Counted from the stretch's first letter, positions 53,974 through 63,035 are shown. The stretch is DNA of 64,000 nt from Arthrobacter sp. ISL-48 (GCF_018613805.1 NZ_JAGGPL010000001.1:310001-374000); one strand, 5' to 3'. Translations and numbers: made by a program. Notes: a model not told the origin generated them from the sequence alone.

Positions 53974-54913
53974 CTTCGGGCTCCCCCAGGTAGGCCGCGA
54001 TCACGCGCGGGTCTTCACGGATCTCGCGTGGCAGCCCATCAGCGATTTTCTTGCCGAACTCCAGAACAACGATCCGGTCGGTCACCCCCATGACCAGCTT
54101 CATGTCGTGCTCGATCAACAGCACCGTATAGCCTTCATCGCGGATGGTGCGGATCAGCGCCATCAGATCTTCCTTCTCAGCCGGGTTGAACCCCGCTGCG
54201 GGCTCGTCCAGGCACAGGACCTTGGGATCCGTCGCCAGGGCGCGGGCAATCTCCAGGCGGCGCTGGTAGCCATACGGCAGGTGCCGGGAGAGGAAGTGCG
54301 CGTGATCCGCGATGCCCACAAAGTCCAGCAAAGCCATGCCCCGCTCTATCGCCGATTTCTCCTCCCGAATGTGGGTCGGCAGTCGCAGCAAAGCTCCGCC
54401 CACACTGGTGCGGTGCCGGGCGTCAAGGCCGACGACGACGTTCTCGAGGGCGGTCATCTCGCCAAAAAGCCGGATGTTCTGGAACGTGCGCGACAGTCCC
54501 AGCCTGGTGATCTTGTGCTGCTTCAGGCCGTTAACGGACTGGCCTTCCAGGACCACCTTCCCGCTGGTGGGCTTGTAAACCCCGGTCATGGCGTTGAAGC
54601 ATGTGGTCTTGCCTGCACCGTTAGGTCCGATGAGGCCAAGGATTTCGCCGCGCTTAATGTTGAAGCTGACGTTGTCCAGGGCAACGAGGCCGCCGAACTT
54701 GATCGTGAGGTTCTGCACCTCGACGAGGTTGTCTCCCACCTTGACCGCAATGTCACGGTCAGGGGCCACCTTCTCGGCCAAGTCCAGGTCCACGCCGGCT
54801 TCCGCCAGTGCCGCCACGTCGATTTCAGCGGGTTCAGCGGTGTCGCTGCCAACTTCCGTGCCTGGATTAGCCCTTCTGCCTGGCTTAGCAGATGCTGTGT
54901 CGTCGGTAGTCAT
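53960..54913 (-). CDS. livG: Branched-chain amino-acid ABC transporter ATP-binding protein LivG
   Basis: 317 residues. Walker A GPNGAGKTT, the LivG-type signature LPYGYQRRLEIARAL, Walker B VLCLDEPAAGFNP. A charged N-terminal extension of about 60 residues precedes the ABC fold and is longer than in enterobacterial LivG. The ATG overlaps the livM stop (ATGA). Confidence 0.95.
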   Translation of the reverse strand: MTTDDTASAKPGRRANPGTEVGSDTAEPAEIDVAALAEAGVDLDLAEKVAPDRDIAVKVGDNLVEVQNLTIKFGGLVALDNVSFNIKRGEILGLIGPNGAGKTTCFNAMTGVYKPTSGKVVLEGQSVNGLKQHKITRLGLSRTFQNIRLFGEMTALENVVVGLDARHRTSVGGALLRLPTHIREEKSAIERGMALLDFVGIADHAHFLSRHLPYGYQRRLEIARALATDPKVLCLDEPAAGFNPAEKEDLMALIRTIRDEGYTVLLIEHDMKLVMGVTDRIVVLEFGKKIADGLPREIREDPRVIAAYLGEPEDDVA

Positions 54914-56166
54914 GCCTGGACTCCCTTCCCGTTGCCTTTGCCCAGCCCGGAACGGCCGGCCGGCGGCACTTCGCCTCCTGGGATTGCGCTGGATTCCTTC
55001 TTGGCGACCTTGTTGTAGGCGGTCCGCCCATAGGCCAGCAGGCGCTGGCGTGCGGGCAGCAGGCCCTGGGACCGGAATATCATGATCAGCACAAGCGCGA
55101 TGCCGAAGATGAGGTACTTGTACTCGGCGATGGCCGTGAAGCGCAGGGGAATGTAGCTGACCAGCGCTCCGCCGACGATGGCCCCGACTTTATTGCCGGC
55201 TCCTCCCAGCACCACGGCCGCCAGGAACAGGATGGAGGTGGTGACGTCAAACTTCTGGTTGTTTACGAAGCCCACCTGCCCCGCGAACAACGCCCCCGAC
55301 ATGCCGCCGATGGCTGCTCCGATGGCGAAGGCCCAGACCTTGTACTTGAAGGTCGGAACGCCCATGATCTCGGCGGCATCCTCGTCTTCCCTGATGGCGA
55401 TCCAGGCGCGCCCCACGCGGCTCCGCTCAAGGTTGCCGACGAGGAGGGTGATGACGATGATGATGGTCAGCGTCAGCCAGTACCAGGGCACTCCGTTGGA
55501 ATTCGAGAAGATGGGAGTGCCGTCCGCTTCGGTACCGGGCGGGTGGCCCACGTTCTGGAAACCCACCTGGCCTTTCATGGCGGGGATGATCGTGGCGAGG
55601 ATGCGGACAATTTCACCGAAGCCGAGCGTCACGATCGCCAGATAGTCGCCCCGCAGACGCAGTGTGGGAACTCCCAGCACCACGCCGAAAAACATGGTGA
55701 CGGCCATCGCCACCGGGATGGTCCACAGGTAGGGAATGTGCAGGAACGGGGAGTCCGGGCTCGTCAGCATCGCCGCGCAATACGATCCCACGGCGAAGAA
55801 GGCGACGTAACCAAGGTCCAACAGGCCGGCGTATCCCACCACCACGTTCAGTCCGACGGCGATCAGTGCGAAGCGGGCCATGTCGAAGCACGCGAGGGCA
55901 AAGTTGTTGCCGGGCTCCGTGGTGATAATGGGCGGGTTGATCAGCGGCAGCATGTAGGCAAGGACCACAACGACAATGAGGAAGGCCCATTGCTGCTGGC
56001 GCGGCAGGGCGTTCCAGCGCTCGCCAAGGGATCCGAAGATCCCGCGGCCGCCCCGTTTTTCCGGAGTGACGCTGGTGCCGGGCCCCGTGGACTTGGCTTC
56101 ACGGTCCTCGGCCGCTTGTTCAGCGGCGGCCTCGGGAAGCGGCGTGGGTCCATCGACCATGCTCAT
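54910..56166 (-). CDS. livM: Branched-chain amino-acid ABC transporter permease LivM
   Basis: About 418 residues: an acidic N-terminal tail of about 60 residues, then about nine membrane helices with the LivM blocks GLNVVVGYAGLLDLGYVAFFAVG and RSRVGRAWIAIREDEDAAEIMG (the EAA-like loop contacting the ATPases). ATG 56166 with AAGGAG 6 nt upstream overlaps the livH stop by 4 bp. Confidence 0.93.
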   Translation of the reverse strand: MSMVDGPTPLPEAAAEQAAEDREAKSTGPGTSVTPEKRGGRGIFGSLGERWNALPRQQQWAFLIVVVVLAYMLPLINPPIITTEPGNNFALACFDMARFALIAVGLNVVVGYAGLLDLGYVAFFAVGSYCAAMLTSPDSPFLHIPYLWTIPVAMAVTMFFGVVLGVPTLRLRGDYLAIVTLGFGEIVRILATIIPAMKGQVGFQNVGHPPGTEADGTPIFSNSNGVPWYWLTLTIIIVITLLVGNLERSRVGRAWIAIREDEDAAEIMGVPTFKYKVWAFAIGAAIGGMSGALFAGQVGFVNNQKFDVTTSILFLAAVVLGGAGNKVGAIVGGALVSYIPLRFTAIAEYKYLIFGIALVLIMIFRSQGLLPARQRLLAYGRTAYNKVAKKESSAIPGGEVPPAGRSGLGKGNGKGVQA

Positions 56167-57176
56167 GCTTTGCTCCTTCCAAGGGAGGTGCCCAGAATAC
56201 CCTGCGGACGAAGCAGGAGAACCAGGACCAGGACGACGAAGGCGACGACGTCCGTCCACTGTGAGTTGCCCAGCAGGATCTGCCCGTAGTTGCCGATAAG
56301 GCCCAGGAGCAGTCCGCCCAGGAGCGCGCCGCGGACGTTGCCGATACCGCCCAGTACTGCTGCCGCAAAGGCCTTAATGCCCAGGACGAATCCGCCGCTG
56401 TACTGGACGCCGGAAGGAATTTTCATGACATAGAACAAGGCAGCGGCGCCTGCGAGCACGCCTCCGATCACGAAGGTGGTGATGATGATCCGCTCTTTGT
56501 TCACGCCCATCAACGTGGCAGTGTCCGGGTCCTGGGCTACGGCACGGATTCCGCGGCCGGTCCGGGACTTGCTGATGAACCGCTCCGTGGCCACCATCAT
56601 GATGATGGCCGCGATGACGATAACCACCTGCTGCGAGTCAATGATGGTGCCGAAAACGTCAAAGATTGCCAAGGGGCGGAACATGGTGATGGCAACTTCC
56701 GGGCTCGGCCCGCGGACGAGGTAGATGATGTACTGGATGGTGAAGGATGCACCGATGGCGGTGATCAGGAAGACCAGCCGCGGAGCGTTGCGCTTCCGCA
56801 AGGGCTTATAGGCCACCCGTTCCAGCAGGAAAGCTGTTGCTGCGGACGCCGCCATGGCCAATACGAGCGCCAGTACAAGGTTTAGGATGATCGCCGTCAG
56901 CCCCAGCCGCGGCACTGAGGGGCCAAAGCCCAACGAGGTCAGTGTGAAGACAACGGCGTAGCAGCCGACGATAAAAACCTCGGAGTGGGCGAAGTTGATG
57001 AGGTTGAGGACACCGTAGACGAGGGTGTAGCCCAAGGCCACCAGCGCGTAGATGGCGCCGAACGTCAACCCGTCAAAGGTGGCACTCCAGAAATTCTGCA
57101 TGAGGGAGGGTACATCGAAGGAAATCCAGTCGTTTTCCATCGGAGGCAAGGGGACAAGCAGGGGAAGCATTGGCAC
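56163..57176 (-). CDS. livH: Branched-chain amino-acid ABC transporter permease LivH
   Basis: 337 residues with about eight helices. LivH blocks visible are GAIYALVALGYTLVYGVLNL...FAHSE and RTGRGIRAVAQDPDTATLMG (coupling loop). The GTG at 57176 (or ATG 57170) follows AGGA. It is separated from livJ by a 174-bp gap with a terminator hairpin, so its expression depends on read-through or on its own promoter. Confidence 0.93.
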   Translation of the reverse strand: MPMLPLLVPLPPMENDWISFDVPSLMQNFWSATFDGLTFGAIYALVALGYTLVYGVLNLINFAHSEVFIVGCYAVVFTLTSLGFGPSVPRLGLTAIILNLVLALVLAMAASAATAFLLERVAYKPLRKRNAPRLVFLITAIGASFTIQYIIYLVRGPSPEVAITMFRPLAIFDVFGTIIDSQQVVIVIAAIIMMVATERFISKSRTGRGIRAVAQDPDTATLMGVNKERIIITTFVIGGVLAGAAALFYVMKIPSGVQYSGGFVLGIKAFAAAVLGGIGNVRGALLGGLLLGLIGNYGQILLGNSQWTDVVAFVVLVLVLLLRPQGILGTSLGRSKA

Positions 57177-57300
57177 ATCCTGATCCAGTCGGGCCCGTCA
57201 GTTGGGGGCGGTGCCGACACTCGTACTTTGGTGCTCTGTCGGTTGCAATAGGGCCGCTATGCATAGCCGCCCGGTCAAGAAGGAACCCGGTCAAGAAAAA

Positions 57301-57332
57301 GCTGTGGGGTCCGCGTTAGCTGACCCCACAGC
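57301..57332 (-). terminator. Intrinsic terminator between livJ and livH
   Basis: Perfect 11-bp arms GCTGTGGGGTC / GACCCCACAGC (57301-57311, 57322-57332). On the minus strand the stem is followed by TTTTTC, making it the only classic U-tract terminator in the window. It lies 18 bp after the livJ stop and should favour livJ over the permease genes. Confidence 0.85.
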
Positions 57333-57350
57333 CTGTTCTGTTCGGGCCCG

Positions 57351-58583
57351 CTACTCGCCGACGGGGCCGATCGGAACTATCTTCGCATTTTCTACCTTGT
57401 AGCCATAGACCGTGGGCGCCTGAAGTTCGCCCTTGGCGTCCCACTTGTAGTGCTTGCTCAGGCCGTCCTTGTCGTAGGTCTTGACCCAGGACAGCAGGTC
57501 AGCCCTGGTCTGCTTGCCTGCATCGATGCCGGAGAGGAGAACCGTCGCGGCATCGTAGCCCTCGATCGAGTAGGTTCCGGGCTCAACCCCCTTTGACACC
57601 TCTTTGTAGGCGGACGCGAAGTCAGGAATCAGTTCGCCGGGGATGCAGGGGCAGGTGAAGTAGGCGTTGCTGGACGCATCGCCGGCCTGCTTGATGAACT
57701 GGTCATCCTTGACACCATCCGGCGCCACAAACGTACCGGTGAATCCCTTGCCCGAGAGCTGCTGGTCGAAGGGCGCTGCCTCAGCGTAGTAGCCCGAGTA
57801 GAAGACCGCATCGGCCTTCGAGTTCATGATCTTGGAGATGACGGCGGAGAAGTCCTTCTGGCCGGTGGTGACCTTGTCGGAGCCTGCGAGGGCGCCGCCC
57901 AGGGCAGCCGTTGTTGACGTGCCCAGCCCGATGCCGTAGTCCGAGTCATCCTGGACCAGGTAGACCTTTTTCGCGCCGAGCTTGCCGGTCAGGAATTTGG
58001 CGGCAGCCGGTCCCTGGACCGCGTCGTTGCCCAGGCCACGGAAGAATGTTGTCCAGCCGTTTCCGGTCAGGCCCGGGTTCGTGGCAGAAGGAGTGATGTG
58101 TACCAGCCCCTTCTGCTCGAAGATGTTGCCGGTGGCCTTGGACTCTCCCGAGAACGGAAGGCCGATGACGCCGATGGTGTCTGGCTCGCTGACAACCTGC
58201 GTTACCGGACCGGTGGCCTTGTTCGGATCACCTTCGGTATCAAACTTCTTGAACACGACCTGGCACCCCGGATTGGCCGCGTTGTGCTGGTTGATCGCAA
58301 GTTGGATGCCGTTGAAGATGTTGATCCCGAGCTGGGCGTTGGGCCCGGTTTGGGCCCCGGCGTAAGCCAGCGTCGTCGTTGCAGGGCAGGTTGCCTTGCC
58401 GTCGCCCTTCGGAAGGACTGCCCCGGAAGGCACATCGATCTTGGAAACTGCCGGGATGTTCACTTTATTAGTGGCCCCCGACGTGTCATTCGTGGTGGGG
58501 CCGGCCTGATTGGCGCAAGCCGACAGCAGCAAGCTAAGTGTGGCTGCCGCTGCCAATGAAGTGAGGACGTTCTTTCGGTACAT
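57351..58583 (-). CDS. livJ: Branched-chain amino-acid ABC transporter substrate-binding lipoprotein
   Basis: 410 residues. A lipoprotein signal peptide with the lipobox LLSAC (Cys23), a Thr/Asn/Pro-rich linker and a type I periplasmic-binding fold: TLAYAGAQTGPNAQLG opening, VIGLPFSGESKATG and VYLVQDDSDYGIGLG. It captures Leu/Ile/Val or related amino acids outside the membrane for LivHMGF. The ligand is inferred from the operon. Confidence 0.92.
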   Translation of the reverse strand: MYRKNVLTSLAAAATLSLLLSACANQAGPTTNDTSGATNKVNIPAVSKIDVPSGAVLPKGDGKATCPATTTLAYAGAQTGPNAQLGINIFNGIQLAINQHNAANPGCQVVFKKFDTEGDPNKATGPVTQVVSEPDTIGVIGLPFSGESKATGNIFEQKGLVHITPSATNPGLTGNGWTTFFRGLGNDAVQGPAAAKFLTGKLGAKKVYLVQDDSDYGIGLGTSTTAALGGALAGSDKVTTGQKDFSAVISKIMNSKADAVFYSGYYAEAAPFDQQLSGKGFTGTFVAPDGVKDDQFIKQAGDASSNAYFTCPCIPGELIPDFASAYKEVSKGVEPGTYSIEGYDAATVLLSGIDAGKQTRADLLSWVKTYDKDGLSKHYKWDAKGELQAPTVYGYKVENAKIVPIGPVGE

Positions 58584-58944
58584 TTATTTGCCTTCCGAGC
58601 CGGATCCGTAGCGTGGTGCGACCCGGTGGGACCGGGTGACCACGCCTGCTTCCGAATATGTTTCCTGAGACTACTACCAACTCTGTGTCATGGAGCACAC
58701 GCCTTTATTCAGGGCTTGGCCAAAACATGCGATGCGAGGGATGGATCAGGAGTTCCTGATTCAACCTTCAAGCTAATGCAAATCCGGGCGGAAAATAAGT
58801 GACTATGGTCACATACTTATAACAGTCGTTGCATATTCGGAATCAGAGACCAGGACGCATCCCCATGGATCGGCGCGATGCGGTCGCCACGGGTCTGCAA
58901 GGTGGACGCTGTAGCGACTCAGGAAGCGGCGAAGGAGAGTTTTG
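58584..58944. promoter_or_regulatory. 361-bp intergenic region livJ / tRNA-Leu
   Basis: It contains the livJ promoter and operators (58745-58812) and a predicted livJ leader of about 180 nt (58584-58763). No open frame or recognised RNA family was found in the leader. The tRNA gene is on the same strand upstream, with no clear terminator between. Confidence 0.6.
58745..58812 (-). promoter_or_regulatory. livJ promoter with Crp-type activator site and a palindromic operator
   Basis: Minus-strand -35 TTATTT (58793-58798), 17-bp spacer, -10 TAGCTT (58770-58775). A GTGAC-TATG-GTCAC palindrome (58799-58812) that fits GTGA-N6-TCAC abuts the -35, centred near -43, where class II Crp activation occurs. 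A second palindrome ATCAGGA-GT-TCCTGAT (58745-58760) covers about +3 to +18, a repressor position. Confidence 0.6.
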
Positions 58945-59018
58945 TGCCCCAGGCGAGACTCGAACTCGCAACACGCGGATTTTAAGTCCGCTGCCTCTGC
59001 CAATTGGGCTACTGGGGC
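58945..59018 (-). tRNA. tRNA-Leu (anticodon UAA), short variable arm
   Basis: Full cloverleaf: acceptor GCCCCAG / CTGGGGC with discriminator A, D-arm with AATTGGCAGA, anticodon stem GCGGA / TCCGC with loop CTTAAAA (anticodon TAA), a 5-nt variable loop, and T-arm GCGAG-TTCGAGT-CTCGC. 74 nt; the 3' CCA is not encoded. Leucine tRNAs normally have a long variable arm, so this class I shape is notable. Confidence 0.93.
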
Positions 59019-59038
59019 GCCGGGTCAATGGTATCCCG

Positions 59039-59983
59039 TCACATCCGCGCCAGTGGTCCGGCATACCGGAAGGTGCCATGAATTCCCCCCGCCCACACGG
59101 CGAGCGGCAAAAGCTGGAAGTGCTCAGCCCAGCCATCTTGCGGAGGCAACACGCCCATCGACGAGGCAGGGACGAAGCCGAACCGGGAATAGTAGACCGG
59201 GCTCCCGAGCAGGGCTATCCCGTACTCCCCCGCGGCGTTGGCCCGTGAGATCGTTTCATTCATCAGCGCCGTGCCAATGCCGTGCCGCTGCAGCCTGGGA
59301 GCCACGCTGATCGGCCCGAGCCCGAGCAACTCGTGGTCCTCCACCCACGCCCGGGTGCTGATGACGTGGCCCACCACTTCGCCGTCGATAACCGCAACGA
59401 CACTGAGCTCCGGCAAATACTCCTCGCAGTCAAACAACTCACGGAGCATCTTCACTTCCACCGGCTCGCCGACCGCTGGCTGCCCGGTGGCAGGAGAAAT
59501 GGCGAAGGCCTCGGCTGTCAGGCCAAGGATTTGTTCCCGATCGGCCGGCGACTCCGTGCGGAGAACCAGCTCAGGCCGGGGCTCATGTCTGCTCTCCGCG
59601 GACAGCTCGGCCAGGGCCTCAAGCGCTCGGGCAGCATCCGCCACTGGCACCAGCAGATGGTCATGGTGGAAACCCGCCAGTACATTGCAGCTGATCCTGG
59701 CATCGGTCAGGGCCTTGCTCACGGCAGCGGTCAACCCGACAGCCTCCAATGCGGAATGGACCTCGAGCGTGATCCAGGCGGCCACGAAGTCATAAGGGAG
59801 GCCCAGGTTGTCAGCTTCCGCCCGGGGCAGGACTACCGTAAGCCCCTCAGCCTCGCGGACTGCAGCCTCGATCCCAGCTTCAAGCGGCCTGCCGTGCGGC
59901 CACAGAACGTAGACGTACTCCCCCTCACGCAATACCGGATGGATAGAGGCCAGCAGGGTCTGGAGGTTCATTTCGCCCGTCAT
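59039..59983 (-). CDS. GNAT family N-acetyltransferase with N-terminal extra domain
   Basis: 314 residues. The first 130 or so look like a separate alpha/beta (ACT-like) domain (GLTVVLPRAEADNLGLPYDF...ISCNVLAGFHHDHLLVPV). The GNAT fold follows with LRTESPADREQILGLTAEAF and the acetyl-CoA loop LGPISVAPRLQRHGIGTALMNE. The fold pairing suggests a ligand-controlled acetyltransferase. The substrate is unknown. The start is supported by TAGACT exactly 6 nt upstream (plus 59990-59995). It ends 20 bp from the tRNA gene. Confidence 0.87.
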   Translation of the reverse strand: MTGEMNLQTLLASIHPVLREGEYVYVLWPHGRPLEAGIEAAVREAEGLTVVLPRAEADNLGLPYDFVAAWITLEVHSALEAVGLTAAVSKALTDARISCNVLAGFHHDHLLVPVADAARALEALAELSAESRHEPRPELVLRTESPADREQILGLTAEAFAISPATGQPAVGEPVEVKMLRELFDCEEYLPELSVVAVIDGEVVGHVISTRAWVEDHELLGLGPISVAPRLQRHGIGTALMNETISRANAAGEYGIALLGSPVYYSRFGFVPASSMGVLPPQDGWAEHFQLLPLAVWAGGIHGTFRYAGPLARM

Positions 59984-60054
59984 TGTGCCAGTCTAGGATG
60001 CTTCAGCCCGCGGTTAGGGGCATTACCGCCACCGGTTGCCACACCCAACACAAA

Positions 60055-60086
60055 CGGCGGCCATCCCGCTCAGGGGATGGCCGCCG
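60055..60086 (-). terminator. Hairpin terminator after ndh
   Basis: Perfect 13-bp arms CGGCGGCCATCCC / GGGATGGCCGCCG (60055-60067, 60074-60086). On the minus strand it is followed by TTTGTGTT, as expected for termination of ndh. Confidence 0.85.
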
Positions 60087-60120
60087 CCGGCGTTACTGCA
60101 GGTCAGGCTTAGGAACCAGA

Positions 60121-61602
60121 CTACTTGGCGTGCGCCGTGACCGATTCCTTGGGATCGAAGCTCGTAGCGGCCGCCGATCCCGGCTTGGCAGACTCAGGAG
60201 CCTCGACGGGCTGGGCCGCGGCTGCCGGCTTGGGCGCCGGAGTGGCCGCGGCCACGAAGGCGCCGCGGGGATTGTCGAGGTCGATCAGCTGAGTGGTGTC
60301 CCGGCCCAGGAAGAACGCCAGGATCCAGCCAAAGATCACACGGATCTTGCGCTCCACGGTAGGCATGGCCATGCCGTGGTAGCCGCGGTGGGCCAGCCAG
60401 GCAAGCGGACCCTTGAGCCCGATGCTGCCGATCAGGTTGATGTTGGCAACACCCTTCCATTCACCGAAGCCGGCTACCGCACCGAGGTTCTTGTGCTTGT
60501 AGTCCTTGAGCGGCTTGTCCCAGCGGGAAGCCCACAGGTTCTTGGCAAGGCGCTTGGCCTGGCGCAGTGCGTGCTGGGCGTTCGGGACGCAGGTCCCGTC
60601 CGGGAGCCCGTTGCCGGTGAGGTCCGGAACGGCCGCAATGTCGCCGGCAGCCCACGCGTTGTCGATGATGCCTTCGTCCCCGGCGATGCGGAGATCAGAG
60701 AGGACCCGGACCCGTCCGCGCGGCTCCAGCGGGAAGTCCGACGAGCGGATCATCGGGTTGGCCTGCACGCCGGCGGTCCAGACCAGGGTGTCGGCTTCGA
60801 ACTCCTGGGCAAGCGTCTTGTCCGGGAGGTTGATGAGCTTGAGGGAGCCCTCGGCGCTGTCCAAGGAGGTGTTCAACAGGACTTCGATGCCGCGGCTGCG
60901 GAGGTGCTCCACAACCCATTCGGCCTGCTTGGCCGTGACCTCGGGCATAATCCGGCCCATAGCTTCGACCAGGACGAAGCGGACATCTTCCTGCCTGACG
61001 CGCGGGTTGTTCCGGACTGCCGCGCGGGCGAGGTCTTCCATCTCGGTGATGCATTCGATGCCGGCGAAACCGCCGCCGACCACTACGAACGTCAGCGCCT
61101 TGGCGCGTGCCGCCGGATCGGTGAGCGTGGACGCGGCTTCAATGCGGTCCAGTACCTTGTTCCGCAGTGCGACAGCTTCTTCAATGGTCTTCAGGCCGAT
61201 GCCTTTGTCCGCCAGCCCCTTGATGGGGAAGGTGCGGGTGATAGCGCCCGCGGCAACCACGACGTCGAAGTATGGAATTTCGATGTGCTCGCCGCCATCG
61301 GCGGGAGCCACGACGGCAGTGCGGTTGGCGTGGTCGATGGACGTAACGCTGCCCTGGATGAGTTCCGTCTGCTTCAGGTGCTGGCGGTGCGAGACCACTG
61401 CATGGCGAGCCTCGATGTTGCCGCCTGCAACTTCCGGCAGGAATGGCTGGTAGGTCATGTAGGGCAGTGGATCCACGAGAGTGACGATGCCACCGGCGTT
61501 CGCGATCTTCTTCTGCAGTTTGAGTGCTACGTACAGGCCGACGTACCCGCCGCCGACGACGAGTACCCGGGGACGGTCCTGGAGCTCTGGGGTGGTTGCC
61601 AT
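60121..61602 (-). CDS. ndh: Type II NADH dehydrogenase (NAD(P)/FAD-dependent oxidoreductase)
   Basis: 493 residues, a monotopic respiratory enzyme that passes electrons from NADH to menaquinone without pumping protons. FAD-binding VLVVGGGYVGLYVALKLQ at the N-terminus, NAD-binding VVVGGGFAGIECITEM in the middle, AAGDIAAVPDLTG, and a C-terminal amphipathic region before a Pro/Ala-rich tail of about 45 residues. TACTCT lies exactly 6 nt before the ATG (plus 61609-61614), so the mRNA is probably leaderless. Confidence 0.9.
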   Translation of the reverse strand: MATTPELQDRPRVLVVGGGYVGLYVALKLQKKIANAGGIVTLVDPLPYMTYQPFLPEVAGGNIEARHAVVSHRQHLKQTELIQGSVTSIDHANRTAVVAPADGGEHIEIPYFDVVVAAGAITRTFPIKGLADKGIGLKTIEEAVALRNKVLDRIEAASTLTDPAARAKALTFVVVGGGFAGIECITEMEDLARAAVRNNPRVRQEDVRFVLVEAMGRIMPEVTAKQAEWVVEHLRSRGIEVLLNTSLDSAEGSLKLINLPDKTLAQEFEADTLVWTAGVQANPMIRSSDFPLEPRGRVRVLSDLRIAGDEGIIDNAWAAGDIAAVPDLTGNGLPDGTCVPNAQHALRQAKRLAKNLWASRWDKPLKDYKHKNLGAVAGFGEWKGVANINLIGSIGLKGPLAWLAHRGYHGMAMPTVERKIRVIFGWILAFFLGRDTTQLIDLDNPRGAFVAAATPAPKPAAAAQPVEAPESAKPGSAAATSFDPKESVTAHAK

Positions 61603-61640
61603 GTTTTAAGAGTACAGCACTTTGTGAAAATCTTCACTAA

Positions 61641-63029
61641 CTACCCGTTGGCACCCAAATCGACCGTATCTAACGTCCCGGTGTCAGGCTCTTCGCGGGC
61701 CAGACGGGGGTTCCGCGCGGCCCTGCGGAGCTGGACGACAGCAGCCGCAATGATGGCCAAGAACAGGACGGTAAAGCCAATAACGACGGCGGCGCCGAGG
61801 GCACTGTCACGCTGCGAGGGCGGCTCTGCCGCCGGCACGGTGGCGTCGGGCAGCGTAGCGACGGGGCTGGGCACTTCGGTGGCAGGAACAGGCACGGGCG
61901 GCGCTGCCAGGTTGCCGCGGCGGTGGACTCGGATCCAGTCCGAGATGGACCCCAGGGGGTTGCTCGCGGCCTCGGGTACGGGATCCTTCAGGGCACCTTC
62001 GGCGTTGAGCACCCCGAAGCCGTAGAGCGGGTCCTTTCCCGAGGCACCGGCGTCCTTTGCGGTGCTGACGATCCGGTTGATGACCTGCTTCGCACTCATA
62101 TCGGGCCATTTGGACCGGATGAGGGCGGCGACACCGGAAACGATCGGGGCAGCTCCGGAGGTGCCTGCCCATTCCGCATAGCCGCCGCCGGGAGTTCCGC
62201 CGAGCAGGTTTTCCGCAGGAGCCGCCACGCCGATGCTGATCCCCTGGGACGACGCGTCAATGCTGGCGACACCTTTCCGATCCAGGCCGGCAACGGTGAG
62301 CACGCCCGGGATGGTCGCCGGGGCGCCCACCTGGACGTTGCCCCCCACCCTGTTTCCGGCGGCAGCAACAATCACCACGTCCTTCTGCTCCGCGTAAAGG
62401 AAGGCTGCGTCCCAGCTTTGGGGCCACTGCGGGGTGGTGCTTCCCAACGAAATATTGATGACCCCGGCACCGTTGTCCACCGCCCAGCGAACAGCCTCCG
62501 GGATCTGGTCCTGGTCGCTCTTGCCAGCAGGGTTCGGCGAGCCAAGCCACGTGGAGACAGACAGAATCTGGGCCTCGGGAGCCACTCCCACAATGCCATC
62601 CGGGCCTGGGCCCGATGCACCGGGGCTGGGCGAGGCCGTGGATCCAGCAGGCTGGTGGCCGCGGCCGGCCAGCATGGTGGCCACCAGTGTGGCGTGTTCC
62701 GGCTTTCCGCCAATGCTCTTCCGTCCGTCCGGGCTCCCGGAGCCCGACACATCGAAGCCTCCCACCACGGCGCCCTTGAGGTCGGGGTGCTGGGCGTCCA
62801 CGCCGCTGTCGATCACGGCAACCTTTACGCCGGCCCCCTTGGAGACCTCCCAGGCCTTGGTGATGCCTGACTCGGCCAGCCAATACTGCTTGTCCCGCCA
62901 GGAGTCTGCTTGCGCCGGCGGCGCCGCCACCAGGCCGGCAGCAAGGCTGCCACCGGCCAGGACCATCGCCAGAAGAGCGGAGGCGGTCCGGCGGAACCGG
63001 GCTGTTGCTCTGGTCATTTGGGGTCCCAT
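61641..63029 (-). CDS. Secreted, membrane-anchored S8 (subtilisin, mycosin-like) peptidase
   Basis: 462 residues. Signal peptide (about 1-41, ending AQA), catalytic D74 (VAVIDSGVDAQHPDL), H112 (EHATLVATML), oxyanion N226 (AAAGNRVGG) and S291 in GTSGAAP. A Pro/Ala/Val linker and a C-terminal helix (AAVVIGFTVLFLAIIAAAVV) anchor it, the layout of type VII secretion mycosins, though no ESX genes are here. ATG 63029 and 63017 are both possible. It starts 6 bp after the Ppx stop and is likely co-transcribed. Confidence 0.9.
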   Translation of the reverse strand: MGPQMTRATARFRRTASALLAMVLAGGSLAAGLVAAPPAQADSWRDKQYWLAESGITKAWEVSKGAGVKVAVIDSGVDAQHPDLKGAVVGGFDVSGSGSPDGRKSIGGKPEHATLVATMLAGRGHQPAGSTASPSPGASGPGPDGIVGVAPEAQILSVSTWLGSPNPAGKSDQDQIPEAVRWAVDNGAGVINISLGSTTPQWPQSWDAAFLYAEQKDVVIVAAAGNRVGGNVQVGAPATIPGVLTVAGLDRKGVASIDASSQGISIGVAAPAENLLGGTPGGGYAEWAGTSGAAPIVSGVAALIRSKWPDMSAKQVINRIVSTAKDAGASGKDPLYGFGVLNAEGALKDPVPEAASNPLGSISDWIRVHRRGNLAAPPVPVPATEVPSPVATLPDATVPAAEPPSQRDSALGAAVVIGFTVLFLAIIAAAVVQLRRAARNPRLAREEPDTGTLDTVDLGANG

Positions 63030-63035
63030 GGTCGG

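Noticed and set aside
61641..63029. Evidence for a type VII secretion locus because of the mycosin-like protease
   Set aside because: No EccB/C/D/E, WXG100 or related gene is present in the window; only the protease layout resembles mycosins.
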